Positions 9,061 to 18,210 are shown, numbered from the stretch's first letter. The stretch is DNA of 64,000 nt from Ligilactobacillus pobuzihii E100301 = KCTC 13174 (GCF_000349725.1 NZ_KB714700.1:3086-67085), one strand, 5' to 3'. Numbers and translations are program-made. Notes: generated by a model from the letters alone, not told the origin.

Positions 9061-9738
9061 TTGTACGGAACGATATTTAATGCTTCAATGATCGTTGTTG
9101 GTAGTGTTATTGGTAATTTATTTAAAAGTAAGTTTGCTCCCAAATTCCAAACAGTATTGATGGAAGCACTTGGTTTAGCGGCCGTTATAATCGGGATCCA
9201 TACGGTGATCGAACCGCTGGATAAAAGCACACTGCCGGTTTTGTTCATTATTAGTTTGGCAATCGGCGGGATTTTAGGAACAATGTGGAACATACAAGGA
9301 CATTTTGATCGAATCGTTCAACGTTTTACCAACAGTGAATTAAGCGCTGGGTTGGCGACTGCTGTTTTACTGTTTTGTTTTGGCTCGTTGTCGATTTTAG
9401 GCCCGATCAATGCTGCTTTAGACCATGATTATTCTTTCCTATTGACAAATGGTGTCTTAGATCTGATCACTTCGATCGTGCTCGGAGCGGCGTATGGCCT
9501 TGGTATTGCCTGGGGTGCAGTCGTGCTGCTTGGTTGGCAGGGCAGCTTATATGTGTTGGCTTTAGTCTTTAGATCTGCTTTAAGTCCAGCTTTGTTAAAT
9601 GAGTTGATGATCGTTGGTGGGGTCTTGATTTTCGCTTCAGGGTTGAGTGTTTTGGAGATCAAGAAAATCAATACATTAAATTTCTTGCCTGCTTTATTGG
9701 TGCCGCCACTGGTTTTAGGGATTCTTCATTTTTTCTAG
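9061..9738 (+). CDS. DUF554 family membrane protein (YdfK-like)
   Basis: A 225-residue integral membrane protein with about seven hydrophobic segments and the DUF554 pattern: GTIFNASMIVVGSVIGN at the N-terminus and GLSVLEIKKINTLNFLPALL near the C-terminus. Its function is unknown in the family. The TTG start at 9061 follows a purine-rich GGGGGGGGGAAG ribosome site. It is monocistronic, between an intergenic repeat and a broken flavodoxin-like gene. Neighbours give no clue to its role. Confidence 0.8.
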   Translation: MYGTIFNASMIVVGSVIGNLFKSKFAPKFQTVLMEALGLAAVIIGIHTVIEPLDKSTLPVLFIISLAIGGILGTMWNIQGHFDRIVQRFTNSELSAGLATAVLLFCFGSLSILGPINAALDHDYSFLLTNGVLDLITSIVLGAAYGLGIAWGAVVLLGWQGSLYVLALVFRSALSPALLNELMIVGGVLIFASGLSVLEIKKINTLNFLPALLVPPLVLGILHFF

Positions 9739-9824
9739 TTTGGACTTAAGTTTTGAAGTGGTGTTTTTGTTATCAGGATTCGTGTTATTTTAAGGATAGT
9801 GAATAATGGAAGGAAGCAGATGAT

Positions 9825-10586
9825 TTGAAAGTCCTTGGAATTTTAGGATCACATCGGCGTGATGGTGTTACTGCAAAATTATTGGATGCAGTTTTAAAAG
9901 GAGTCGATCCGGCACATGAAACAGCAACGATTTACCTAGAGGATTATGAGTTCAAGCCGGATACATATGAAAGTAAAGATAAAGTATTAGACCAGCTAGA
10001 AGCCAAGTTGCTTGAAAGTGATGTTTGAGTGATAGCGGCACCGACTTATTGGCGTAATTTGTCTGGAAAGATGAAAGATTTCTTCGATTGTATGCGTCAA
10101 AGGCTGGTTCGTTTTGACAGAAAAGGTGAGACTCATCCTGACCGGTTTAAAAACAAGCATTATTTGAGTATCACTGACTGTTATACAGGCGCTTTTGAAA
10201 ACTGGGTGACCGGTGTGACCGACCAAAGTTTACGGACGATCGATCAAGTGATGTCTGCAGCAGGCGTGATCAAGATAAATGAGATCGTAATGACCAATAG
10301 TTGGGGTGTTCAAGAATTGTCAGCTGGCAAAAAGGCTGAATGTTTGAAACGTGGAAAACAGATCAATTCAATTCAAAAAAAGGATGATAGTACATTGAAA
10401 CGATATATTCAGTTATTTTTTATGGTTGCAGTGATGGCACTTGCGGCGATGGGGATCCAAGTTGGTCTGGGCCTGATGCCGAAAACAAACTTTTGGCTGA
10501 GTTATAGTTCGTTTGTTGTGATCTTCTTTGTTCTATTGGCATGTATCCTACATTTTGCAACCTATGTTAAACATAAACGCAAATAG
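9825..10586 (+). pseudogene. NADPH-dependent FMN reductase/flavodoxin-like protein, interrupted by in-frame TGA
   Basis: Two open stretches in the same frame, 9825-10028 and 10029-10586, separated by one TGA (10026-10028). The first has the flavodoxin-like start KVLGILGSHRRDGVT, which binds FMN phosphate. The second resumes with IAAPTYWRNLSGKMKDFFD, the flavin-contact motif of the same fold. Read through the stop, the protein would be about 253 residues with two hydrophobic helices at its C-terminal end (roughly residues 193-245), an unusual membrane extension. A single point mutation (GGA or TGG to TGA) explains the break. The GTG just after the stop could allow a restart, but would yield a protein without the phosphate-binding loop. 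Confidence 0.75.
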
Positions 10587-10707
10587 TATGTTGAATCTGC
10601 AATTAATGCGGGTTTGTCTAATATAACAACTGCTAAAATAGTTAAAAAGCAAGTGTCATTTTCGCGATGATATGTTTGTATTATCACGACAACGAAAAGG
10701 AAAACAT

Positions 10708-10920
10708 GAGGCTGGGATAAAGCAATGTCCCGGTTTCTTTTTTTGCTAAAAATAATCAAATTATCGCTTGTAATTTTTATAGCATAAGCGCGTTTCAAAA
10801 GTCTGAATTTTCAATGTAATGCCATTTACGCCATTCCTGTCCTGTGCTTTGCTACGGCCAAAAATGGCGTAAACGACGTTACACACTGACTTCAAAACGA
10901 TATTTGTCCTGCGCTCGTGT
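10708..10920 (+). repeat. Dispersed intergenic repeat B, copy 1
   Basis: Starts GAGGCTGGGATAAAG and ends near TATTTGTCCTGC, so its ends are loosely inverted like repeat A. It shares GCTACGGCCAAAAATGGCG, TAAACGACGTTACA and ACTTCAAAACGA with the copy at 25805-25909, but holds an extra internal stretch of about 100 bp. It occupies much of the 546-bp gap between the broken flavin reductase and the SDR gene. Confidence 0.7.
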
Positions 10921-11045
10921 TTTTGTTTAGAGATAATTTTAGAGTGCGTTGTCTTTTGTATTTATTAATTTGCATTTATTATTATAGTCAAACAGGTAAA
11001 TTAAGTTTGGTTGTTTATCCTAAATAAATGTAAGGAGCCTTGCTT

Positions 11046-11108
11046 ATGAAAACCATGAGCATGTGCTTTCTGGTCAAGATAAGTTATTTGGAAAACAGGG
11101 ACTATTGA
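11046..11108 (+). CDS. Possible 20-residue leader ORF upstream of SDR gene
   Basis: ATG at 11046 follows AAGGAGCC at a fair distance and opens 20 codons ending in TGA, 24 bp before the SDR start. There is no recognisable peptide. It may be a chance ORF in the 5' region. Confidence 0.2.
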   Translation: MKTMSMCFLVKISYLENRDY

Positions 11109-11132
11109 TCAGTTTCGAGGAGGCTTTTTAAT

Positions 11133-11855
11133 ATGATAGATAAATTTTTGATCACGGGGGCTAATCGTGGAATCGGATTTGAAATGAGTAAGCAGTTAGG
11201 TTTGAGCAACTATTTTGTAGTGCTTGGTGCGCGGAGTTTGGACAAAGGAAAAGACGCTTGTGCTCAGTTGGTTCAAGCAGGCGTTCCAGCAGAAAGGTTA
11301 GACGTTGTGCGGTTGGATCTAGATGATACTAATTCGATCTCGGCGGCTTTTAAACAAGTTAAACAAAAGCATCCAGATCTAAATTATTTGATAAATAATG
11401 CGGGAATCGCAGGACAAATGGATAAACCGGCATTGGAAACAACTGCTGCAGATTATCGCCAAACGCTTGAAACAAATTTCTTTGGGACTTTAGCAGTTAT
11501 TCAAAATTTCTTGCCGTTGCTGCAACAAAATCACGGCAAAATTGCTGCAATTACAGGTCCATTCTCTGCCACTAAATGGTACAATCCAGCAGCTTATCGG
11601 GTCTCTAAAATTACGCTAAATGCTCTGCTGCAAACCTTAGCGGTTGATATCAGTAATCAAAAGTTACCTTTGTCTGTCTTTGGAATTTTTCCTGGCGGAG
11701 TTTCGACTGAGATCAACGGTTATCGTCAGGGCAGCTACATGAAAGATGTTGCTACAGCAGCTCATGATATTTTAAAAGTTGTTTTGGACGGACAAGACCA
11801 TAACGGACAGATCATTGGAGCAGACGGTCAAGTATTATCGGGTATTTCGGATTAA
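11133..11855 (+). CDS. Short-chain dehydrogenase/reductase (SDR)
   Basis: A 240-residue classical SDR. The dinucleotide motif is TGANRGIGFEM near residues 8-18, the structural motif is INNAG near 88-92, and the catalytic pair is YRVSK, with Tyr and Lys four apart. These enzymes interconvert alcohols and carbonyls with NAD(P)H in the cytoplasm. The substrate is unknown. GAGGAGGC precedes ATG 11133. The gene appears monocistronic, with a 63-bp gap before the PH-domain genes. Confidence 0.88.
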   Translation: MIDKFLITGANRGIGFEMSKQLGLSNYFVVLGARSLDKGKDACAQLVQAGVPAERLDVVRLDLDDTNSISAAFKQVKQKHPDLNYLINNAGIAGQMDKPALETTAADYRQTLETNFFGTLAVIQNFLPLLQQNHGKIAAITGPFSATKWYNPAAYRVSKITLNALLQTLAVDISNQKLPLSVFGIFPGGVSTEINGYRQGSYMKDVATAAHDILKVVLDGQDHNGQIIGADGQVLSGISD

Positions 11856-11918
11856 GTAGTTTTCAGAAATAAACTGCGTTATACTGGAGAATAACAATTT
11901 TAAGAGTGAGGAAAATGA

Positions 11919-12392
11919 ATGAAAGCAGCACAACGATTACCACAGAAAATAAAAAATGTCTGGCAGCTCAGTGCGTTATTGTCATTGGTCATTGGCTTAG
12001 TTGTCTGGGCGATCGTCGTTTGGGCAGTAGGTCATTTTGACTGGCCCAAATGGATCGATCATATTTTTTTAGCACTCGTTCTGCTTGATTTTGTTACAGA
12101 ATTACTGGTGATACCTTACCGTTATCGCTTCTGGCTGTATCAGATCACACCGACCGACGTTGAGATCGAGTCTGGCTTTTTCTTGCATAAGCAAACGGCG
12201 ATCCCTATTTCACGGATCCAAAATGTTACTTTACAAGCTGGACCTTTGTTTCAGTTCTTTCATTTGCAAAGTGTAAAAATCGAGACTGCAGCAGCCGCGC
12301 ACGAAATTGCAGGCGTTTTGCCAGAAACCGCGACGCAGTTAAAGAAACAACTGATGGAATTAGCGCAAGAGGAGGATGTTAATGCAAGTTAG
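11919..12392 (+). CDS. PH-domain membrane protein, YdbS-like
   Basis: A 157-residue membrane protein with two hydrophobic helices (about 18-37 and 45-65) followed by a bacterial PH (bPH2) domain: YRYRFWLYQITPTDVEIESGF, with key pattern FWLY..T...VEI.SG, and IPISRIQNVTLQAGPL. It matches the first gene of the B. subtilis ydbS-ydbT pair, which is reported to add intrinsic resistance to antimicrobials made by related bacilli. It overlaps the next gene by 11 bp, so the genes form an operon. The role here is inferred by family and gene order only. Confidence 0.75.
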   Translation: MKAAQRLPQKIKNVWQLSALLSLVIGLVVWAIVVWAVGHFDWPKWIDHIFLALVLLDFVTELLVIPYRYRFWLYQITPTDVEIESGFFLHKQTAIPISRIQNVTLQAGPLFQFFHLQSVKIETAAAAHEIAGVLPETATQLKKQLMELAQEEDVNAS

Positions 12393-12867
12393 ACGACTTC
12401 ATCCGGTGGCATTACTTTATTTTTGGTATCAGTCGTTTAAAAGTGGTCTGCTGTATCTTTTTATTTCGTTTGCCTTTAATTTTAGCGATAAATTAGATGG
12501 TTATTTTGGGGGAGCTGTGACCATAATTCTGTTGCTCACAGTTCTTGGTGGTATCTTGAAGTATCTGCGTTATACTTATGAACTTACGCCCCAAGAAATT
12601 ATTTTAAATTCGGGGATAATTTTTCAAAAACATTTGTATATTTCATATGCTAAGATCCAGACCTTGCAGACCAAACAGTGGTTTTATTTGCGGCCATTTG
12701 GTTTGTTATCTTTACAAGTCGAAACTTCTAGTCAGTCTGAAGATGCACCGGAGGCTATTTTACCAGTTGTTTCACGAAAAGTAGTTGCACAGATCCAGGA
12801 AAAACGTGACGCGTTTCAGACAAAAGAACAGCAAACTGAAACTTTTCCAAAACTAATAATAATTTGA
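12382..12867 (+). CDS. PH-domain membrane protein, YdbT-like N-terminal part
   Basis: 161 residues from ATG 12382, chosen because GGAGG (12371-12375) sits 6 bp before it; ATG 12376 would be too close. It has two or three hydrophobic segments and one bPH2 domain (YELTPQEIILNSG, KIQTLQTKQ, LLSLQVETSS). It ends at TGA 12865-12867, overlapping a TTG that opens the next ORF. YdbT in B. subtilis is one protein of about 490 residues with repeated PH domains; this ORF plus the next (324 residues) makes about the same length, so the pair is probably one gene split by a frameshift, or a coupled two-gene arrangement. Confidence 0.65.
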   Translation: MQVRRLHPVALLYFWYQSFKSGLLYLFISFAFNFSDKLDGYFGGAVTIILLLTVLGGILKYLRYTYELTPQEIILNSGIIFQKHLYISYAKIQTLQTKQWFYLRPFGLLSLQVETSSQSEDAPEAILPVVSRKVVAQIQEKRDAFQTKEQQTETFPKLIII

Positions 12868-13838
12868 CAGAAAAAGTTTCGGAAGGATATGAGCCATCTT
12901 ACCAGATCAAAGGGCGTGACCTGAATTTATATGCTTTGACTTCTTTGGGATTTTTTCCCTTAGTTTTAGGCTTCTTAGCCATATATAATCGACTTTCCAA
13001 CGCGATTCCGCAAAAATATCTTGACTCAGCCATGGAAACTTTAGTACATGAAAGTGGCTTGATTTTAAGTTTACTTGCGCTCGTGATCGTTTTGTTGGCA
13101 CTCGGAGTTTCGTATTTGCTGGTGCTCAATCGTTATTTCGGCTTTGAAGTTCATCAAGAAAAAGAACAGTTGGTCACCACTAAAGGTTTACTACAGCAAA
13201 ACGTCGTGACTGCTCGCCCGGAAAAAATTCAAGCGGTCGTAATTTCACAATCATTTTTACGTCAAGCTTTGAAGTTAGCAACGATCCAGCTAGTTCTGGC
13301 CTCGCAAGCGGCAAATGATGAACAAGATGAGGATCTAGTTTTGTTGCCAGTACTTAGTCAAGGTCAGGCGTTGAAAAAAGCCAGCCGTTTTGTTAAATGG
13401 CTGCCTCAAAAAACCCCTAACTTGCAAATGGTAGGACGTATCGGGCGCTGGCGGCTCCTACGTAATATGTTGTTACCAACAATTTTGCTGGTCGTGTCAG
13501 TTGGGGTGTTCTTTCGGCCATATGGCTGGTTGGCGACGATCTTATTACCTTTTGCATTTTGGGTCGGACATTATGCTGGTGCAAATAGCGGTCTGGCAGT
13601 GACAAATTCAGATATTTTGCTAGCACAAAGCGGTCATTTGCTAACGCGTAAAATGTACTTGATCCCTCATAACAAGATCCAAGCACTAAGTATGAAACAG
13701 ACAGTTTGGATGAAAAAAGCAGGATTAAGCCACCTTGAGATAGTTTTACGGTCAGGTAATTCACAACATGAAGAAGAAATACGCTACTTGCCTCAAGAAC
13801 AAGTTGAAAAGATCTATCAGTGGTATCGTCAAAAATAA
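12864..13838 (+). CDS. PH-domain membrane protein, YdbT-like C-terminal part
   Basis: A 324-residue continuation with two more bPH2 domains and four or more hydrophobic helices. Repeated PH patterns are visible as PEKIQAVVISQSFLRQ and HNKIQALSMKQTVWMKK. It opens with TTG overlapping the TGA of the previous ORF (TTGA) and has no clear ribosome site, so it depends on termination-reinitiation or reflects a frameshift in an original 487-residue gene. The last PH domain is intact to the stop, followed by a hairpin terminator. Confidence 0.65.
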   Translation: MTEKVSEGYEPSYQIKGRDLNLYALTSLGFFPLVLGFLAIYNRLSNAIPQKYLDSAMETLVHESGLILSLLALVIVLLALGVSYLLVLNRYFGFEVHQEKEQLVTTKGLLQQNVVTARPEKIQAVVISQSFLRQALKLATIQLVLASQAANDEQDEDLVLLPVLSQGQALKKASRFVKWLPQKTPNLQMVGRIGRWRLLRNMLLPTILLVVSVGVFFRPYGWLATILLPFAFWVGHYAGANSGLAVTNSDILLAQSGHLLTRKMYLIPHNKIQALSMKQTVWMKKAGLSHLEIVLRSGNSQHEEEIRYLPQEQVEKIYQWYRQK

Positions 13839-13876
13839 AAGCCAGTGCTTGTTTTGAACAGGCACTGGCTTTTATT
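13839..13876. terminator. Bidirectional intrinsic terminator
   Basis: Arms AAAAGCCAGTGC / GCACTGGCTTTT with A-run and T-run on the two sides lie between the convergent ydbT-like gene and the pseudouridine synthase gene. Confidence 0.9.
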
Positions 13877-14774
13877 TTGTTATTATTTTAAAACTTTGTG
13901 GGATCAAACAGTCAACCGTTTCAAATTTCCAGTCAAAGGGAAGATAGTAAGTGATCTGGTAAGCGTGTAGATACATTCGATCGGCGATGATATCACTGTA
14001 TAAGGGATCGCCAACAATGGCCATTTTCTGACTGGCTAAGTGGACTCGGATCTGATGTGTGCGGCCAGTTTCTAAGGATAATTTGACCAGAGCATACTGG
14101 TCGTTATGTTGTAGGACTTCATAGTGAGTCTTTGCTGTTAATCCATCGGCAGTTACTTTCCGCTTGCGTTTGTCAGCTGGATCTAGCCCGATCGGTCCAT
14201 CGATCACTCCACTAAGTGGTAGCTCAGAATTAAAGGCGGTTACAGCAACATAGTTACGTTGCATAGTTTTGCGTGCTAACTGACGTTCTAAAATTGGGAT
14301 CACCAGTGGATCTTTACCGATCATGATCAATCCACTGGTCAGCATGTCCAGTCGGTGTAACATCAGCGGCGGGGTATCTAAGTAAGTTGCCAATTCATTA
14401 TAAAGGGTGCCGTTTTCGTCCGGACGATTAGGATGGGTTTTAATACCCTGGGGTTTATCGACGACGATTAAGTCTGAATTTTCCGTAATGACTTGGAAAT
14501 TGACGATGGGTGCTGGTAAATAATGTTGAATTTTAATGTCGGTATCTAAAGTTAGGTCGATCTGATCACCGTTTTGTATTAGATTGTTGTAAGAGATGTA
14601 TTCGCCGTTTACGAGTATCGAACGGTTGATCCGTAATTCGTGTTGCCATTTCTTCGGAACGAGCCACTCTTTGAGAGTATCACGCACTGAAAGTGGTTTT
14701 GGCATATGATCGATTTGGAAATGTCGTTCTAAATGCAATTGTGTCAGACTCCTGTTCATAGTAATAAGCTTCAT
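13872..14774 (-). CDS. RluA-family pseudouridine synthase
   Basis: A 300-residue RluA/RluD-type enzyme. An S4-like RNA-binding region comes first (RINRSILVNGEYISYN near 48-63), then LIVVDKPQGIKTHPN and the catalytic motif HRLDMLTSG, in which the Asp is the nucleophile, and later GRTHQIRVHLA. It isomerises uridine to pseudouridine in rRNA or tRNA. The exact target is not readable from sequence. The start may be ATG 14774 or ATG 14759; neither has a strong ribosome site. It is convergent with the PH-domain operon. Confidence 0.88.
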   Translation of the reverse strand: MKLITMNRSLTQLHLERHFQIDHMPKPLSVRDTLKEWLVPKKWQHELRINRSILVNGEYISYNNLIQNGDQIDLTLDTDIKIQHYLPAPIVNFQVITENSDLIVVDKPQGIKTHPNRPDENGTLYNELATYLDTPPLMLHRLDMLTSGLIMIGKDPLVIPILERQLARKTMQRNYVAVTAFNSELPLSGVIDGPIGLDPADKRKRKVTADGLTAKTHYEVLQHNDQYALVKLSLETGRTHQIRVHLASQKMAIVGDPLYSDIIADRMYLHAYQITYYLPFDWKFETVDCLIPQSFKIITK

Positions 14775-14889
14775 TATAAGCTATCGCGTACTTGATAACA
14801 AAGAAAAATTAGTCTAGATGTTTGTTTGGCCGGTCGGATAAAGGTCGAAAGAATTTGTTACTGGTTAAGATTCGTGAAGCAGGTATTAA

Positions 14890-15145
14890 AGGTAGGAATG
14901 TGATGCATAGTTAGTAGAAGTAAGTGTTACAAATAGAAATGCGAAGCCAAGTCAGTGAAAGTGAGTAGCGCAAATAGAAATGTGAAGCCAAGTCAGTGAA
15001 AGTAAGTGTCACAAGTAGAAATGCGATACCAAGTCGGTGAAAGTAAGCATCACAAATAGAAATATGATACCAAGTTAGTGAAAGTAAGTATCACAAATAG
15101 AAATGTGATGCATAGTTAGTGGAAGTAAGTGTTACAAATAGAAAT
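14890..15145 (+). repeat. Tandem array, 41-bp period, about six units
   Basis: The motif AAATAGAAAT or a near copy begins at 14890, 14931, 14972, 15013, 15054, 15095 and 15136, exactly 41 bp apart. Each unit continues with G-GA-GCCAAGT-AGTGAAAGT-AGT. The array lies in a 720-bp gap without genes between the divergent pseudouridine synthase and DUF308 genes. Units differ by a few substitutions. There are no non-repetitive spacers, so it is not CRISPR. Confidence 0.92.
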
Positions 15146-15498
15146 GTACTCCTAATTTAGTTCATCCGGCCAGGTAGCAGTCGAACATGGTAATCAAACA
15201 GTTTGTAACTTAGACAAGCACGAGTTAGCCGAGGCTTAAAATTGTCATTTTATTTAAAAAATCGTTAATATTTAAGTAAGGGGAAAATAAGTTTGGTACT
15301 GATCATGACAGACAAGTTATCAGGCATAGTTATGGCAATATTACTTGAACCTAAGGGAGATTTAAGCCATGAATTTTGGAAATGTCATTATTTTTGCAAT
15401 ATTTGCGTTGTTTTGTACTGTTTTTTTCAAACATGATTAACACTAACCAAAGTAACGGTTTGTCTGGACTCTGTATATTATTATGGGAGGATTTATTT

Positions 15499-16017
15499 AT
15501 GTATGAAAGAAATCGTTTTGATCCGTTTTCGCTGATCATCGGGATATTGATTGTCATTGTGGGGATTTTGGCTCTGCGGAACCCCTTTGCTTCATTTGGC
15601 ACGATCGTGGTCTTAATGGCGATCGCTGCAATCATCGAAGGGATCTTCAAGCTTTTTGAAATTCGTAACGTTGCCCGTTCCTTGCAAATGAGCAGTGGTT
15701 GGTGGACTTTCAGTGGAATTATCGATATTTTATTTGGTATTTTATTGTTTTTCGTACCGAGTATCGGCGGCGTGGTTGTTTGGATCTCAATCGCTATTTG
15801 GTTTATCGTTGACTCACTGTTTGAGCTATGGTTGAGTCGCTTCTTACGCAATAATAATAAAACTTATTACTGGTTTACAGTCATCATCTCAATTTTAGGT
15901 GTAGTCTTGGGTGTGATCTTGTTGTTTAAACCAGCTTATGCAATTTCAATAGCAATTTTCTTATTAGCCTTTTACTTGTTATTATTTGGGATCAACCAAA
16001 TAATTCGTTCATTCTAA
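15499..16017 (+). CDS. DUF308 (HdeD-like) membrane protein
   Basis: 172 residues from ATG 15499, which follows GGGAGG; an upstream in-frame start at 15376 lacks a ribosome site. It has six hydrophobic helices in three paired repeats typical of DUF308: PFSLIIGILIVIVGILAL, GWWTFSGIIDILFGILLF and YYWFTVIISILGVVLGVILL, each built on a G-I-L-x-V/L-x-G-I pattern. E. coli HdeD is linked to acid stress, but the role of lactobacillal homologues is not known. It is followed within 24 bp by an unrelated cytoplasmic gene. Confidence 0.8.
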   Translation: MYERNRFDPFSLIIGILIVIVGILALRNPFASFGTIVVLMAIAAIIEGIFKLFEIRNVARSLQMSSGWWTFSGIIDILFGILLFFVPSIGGVVVWISIAIWFIVDSLFELWLSRFLRNNNKTYYWFTVIISILGVVLGVILLFKPAYAISIAIFLLAFYLLLFGINQIIRSF

Positions 16018-16040
16018 AAATGATAAATGGAGCTGGTTAA

Positions 16041-17315
16041 ATGGTAGAAGTTCAAAGTTCAGCCATTAAATCTCTGTGCAAATTAGTGCCCGCATTAGTT
16101 GCGGGTTTTTTTAGCTATTCTAAAAGCTGGCGTCATTTTTGGAAGACTTATTCAAGTAAAGTCCCCCGTGAATTTGGACCATTGTTAAGTTTTAACTTCA
16201 AACGTGCTTTAAAGAAACAAATTCAGTTATTAAAAAAGAAGGACAAATGGGACCAAGCAGCTTTACAAGAATATATTAAACGAGTGCAAGAACGAACATT
16301 TAAGCAAACACGGCCGCAAGAAATCTTTGAAGCTATGGCAAAAGAATTCGAACAGACTCAAGTGGTTGGGTCAGAGGTATATACGCAAATGTATTTGGCT
16401 AGTCGCTTGAGATCTAAGAAGAAATTACGCTTAGTTTTGCGACATTTAGGCGCGAGAGTGGACCAGTTTGGCTTTTTACAGTTGACTGGCGGGCATCTTT
16501 TGGCTCAAGAGCTGTTATTGAATGAGCTTTTTTATGGAGCTTTTCGTTTTGATGTGTGTCAGGTTTACGCAAATGAAGATGGCTTAAAACGAGATAGTTT
16601 AGGCCAGCGGATCCACTTATTTCGCAGTTGGCTCGATCGACAAAACTTGAATTATGTTCGACAAAATTATCGTGGTGATACGGACTTTGCTAAATTACAA
16701 AATTATGCTTACCAGACGGGGCAATCATTAGATTTGACTACTAATGCTAGTTTTCATAACCGAACACAAGGAAACTTTACTTATCCTAAGTATATGAAAA
16801 TACAAGTCCCTGCTAGTAATACTCTAACTTTTGGCAAATTAAATAACGCACGTATGGTTGAATTTATTGTAGATCTAACAACGGAAAAATTTGTCAGTGA
16901 GTGGAACGTTTATCATGAAACTACTGGCGGCCAGATCGATTCAGATCCAAACCACTATGATTTGACCGAATTGGCACAAGTCGCAAATACTGAATCTTTG
17001 AACTATGGTATTCCGCACGGTCAGCAACATGACATGTCAAATAAAGAACATGCTCATTATGATTTAGACGTTTATCATCCAAATGACCCCGAAGTACGAA
17101 AATTTGCTACTAAAATTTTTCATAGTCCAAAAACAATGGCTAAGGGTGGAAACTACGTGGATCTAATTAAGCATTTATCTGACCTAAGGGTATGGCAATC
17201 AATCCCGTTAAACCAAAAGCCGATAGTTTACAGTAAATATTTGGAATCGAGTCGTAACAAAGGTATCGTTAAAGGCATTGCTCATTCAGATAATGGGGGA
17301 AATCGGTCTAGTTAA
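16041..17315 (+). CDS. Uncharacterised protein, possibly DUF3114-like
   Basis: A 424-residue protein I do not firmly recognise; it recalls DUF3114 proteins of lactobacilli and streptococci. The N-terminal 150 residues are basic and helical. The central part is conserved-looking (LRHLGARVDQFGFLQLTGGH, FHNRTQGNFTYPKYMK). The C-terminal part has HETTGGQIDSDPNHYDL and GIPHGQQHDMSNKEHAHYDLD, a dense set of His/Asp that might bind metal or form a catalytic site. There is no signal peptide. ATG 16041 follows GGAG 10 bp upstream. A terminator-like hairpin lies within its first 25 codons (16089-16112). Confidence 0.6.
   Translation: MVEVQSSAIKSLCKLVPALVAGFFSYSKSWRHFWKTYSSKVPREFGPLLSFNFKRALKKQIQLLKKKDKWDQAALQEYIKRVQERTFKQTRPQEIFEAMAKEFEQTQVVGSEVYTQMYLASRLRSKKKLRLVLRHLGARVDQFGFLQLTGGHLLAQELLLNELFYGAFRFDVCQVYANEDGLKRDSLGQRIHLFRSWLDRQNLNYVRQNYRGDTDFAKLQNYAYQTGQSLDLTTNASFHNRTQGNFTYPKYMKIQVPASNTLTFGKLNNARMVEFIVDLTTEKFVSEWNVYHETTGGQIDSDPNHYDLTELAQVANTESLNYGIPHGQQHDMSNKEHAHYDLDVYHPNDPEVRKFATKIFHSPKTMAKGGNYVDLIKHLSDLRVWQSIPLNQKPIVYSKYLESSRNKGIVKGIAHSDNGGNRSS
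16089..16112 (+). terminator. Terminator-like hairpin inside the 5' end of the next gene
   Basis: Arms CCCGCA / TGCGGG are followed by seven T. It would end the DUF308 transcript, but it falls in codons 17-24 of the ORF that starts at 16041, so it could also attenuate that gene. Confidence 0.5.
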
Positions 17316-17487
17316 ACAAGTGTCTTAAAAGTAGCGATTTTAGACAAAATAGGGCAAATATGGTACAATATAAAAGTATTTATAGTGACTTTTAGCGCTA
17401 AAACATGCATTAAATAGATATGTTAAATTTACTTGTCAGGCACTGTACGCATTGTATAGTGCTTTTAATTATAGGAGGATTGCATCA

Positions 17488-17811
17488 ATGGCTAGAGTTG
17501 TTCAACAAATCAAATTGGTGGTCAATGGGACACCGTCTTATTGTGTATATATGGGAACAAAGGAAGAAAATGACGCCGATATTACCGGTGGTAAGGGCCA
17601 TTTGGTCGTGATCTGTCCAGGTGGAGAATTTGAACCAGAAATGTTAGCCCACCGCGATGGTTCTGAATTTGACTTAACTGGAGAAAATAAGATATCAAAA
17701 ATCAAAGTTAGAGAAGCTTTCCGGATCGATGATGTTCCATACAAGACGATCATGCCTGATATTGTTGATCCAGACGAGGAAAAGGCGGCAGAAGAAGGAA
17801 AAGAAGAATAA
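17488..17811 (+). CDS. Small conserved protein, paralogue of 22353-22616
   Basis: 107 residues from ATG 17488, 9 bp after AGGAGG. It has no signal or membrane segment and an acidic tail. It shares a backbone with the protein at 22353-22616: a KL/KI start, VY.G near residues 23-26, GH.V.I, HRD/HSD with F.L..EN, I.KIKV.EA/DA-RI, and a Y-I motif. The repeated pattern suggests one small beta-rich domain. I know no function. The gene is preceded by a likely promoter region after 17316 and followed by a repeat A copy. Confidence 0.65.
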   Translation: MARVVQQIKLVVNGTPSYCVYMGTKEENDADITGGKGHLVVICPGGEFEPEMLAHRDGSEFDLTGENKISKIKVREAFRIDDVPYKTIMPDIVDPDEEKAAEEGKEE

Positions 17812-17825
17812 AAATAAGGAAGTAA

Positions 17826-18036
17826 CGGGGCTGGGACAAAACTGGCTGTCCAATCATAAAAGGGCCGTCGATCTATCTCATTAAATGGGATAAATCGACG
17901 GCCCTTAAACGTGTTTCAAAAGATTGAATCCTTACTATAACGATGATCCTTATTCTGGCTCTTCGCTTTGCTACGACCCAAAATAACGCAATCATCGTTA
18001 CAAATCGGATTCAAAGCATTTTTTGCCCCACTTTCG
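17826..18036 (-). repeat. Dispersed intergenic repeat A, inverted copy
   Basis: Starts GGGGCTGGGACAAAAC and has the hairpin AGGGCCGTCGATC / GATAAATCGACGGCCCTT, then ACGTGTTTCAAAAGATTGAATCC, GCAATCATCGTTACAAATCG and TTTTTTGCCCCAC. It is repeat A in the opposite orientation, lying between the small conserved gene and osmC. Confidence 0.8.
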
Positions 18037-18210
18037 TTTTTTAAGCGGAATGTTTGGGTAAGCAAGATAAAATCGTTAAAATAAGGATGTAGGCAAAAGT
18101 GAGTTAGAAAGATAGCAGGTCACTTTTGTTTAGTTTTAGTAGTTGAGTTTTAGCAAGTGAGAAATTCAATATTACTCGCTATTACTTTGTTTTTGAAAGG
18201 GTGGATCTTT

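Noticed and set aside
10026-10028. Selenocysteine or read-through at the TGA
   Set aside because: No selenocysteine machinery or stem-loop is evident and the residue is not at a redox site; a point mutation is simpler.
14890-15145. CRISPR array
   Set aside because: The repeat unit fills the whole period, no unique spacers exist, and no cas genes are near.
15351-15851. 166-codon minus-strand ORF
   Set aside because: It is the antisense shadow of the DUF308 gene, with low-complexity composition.
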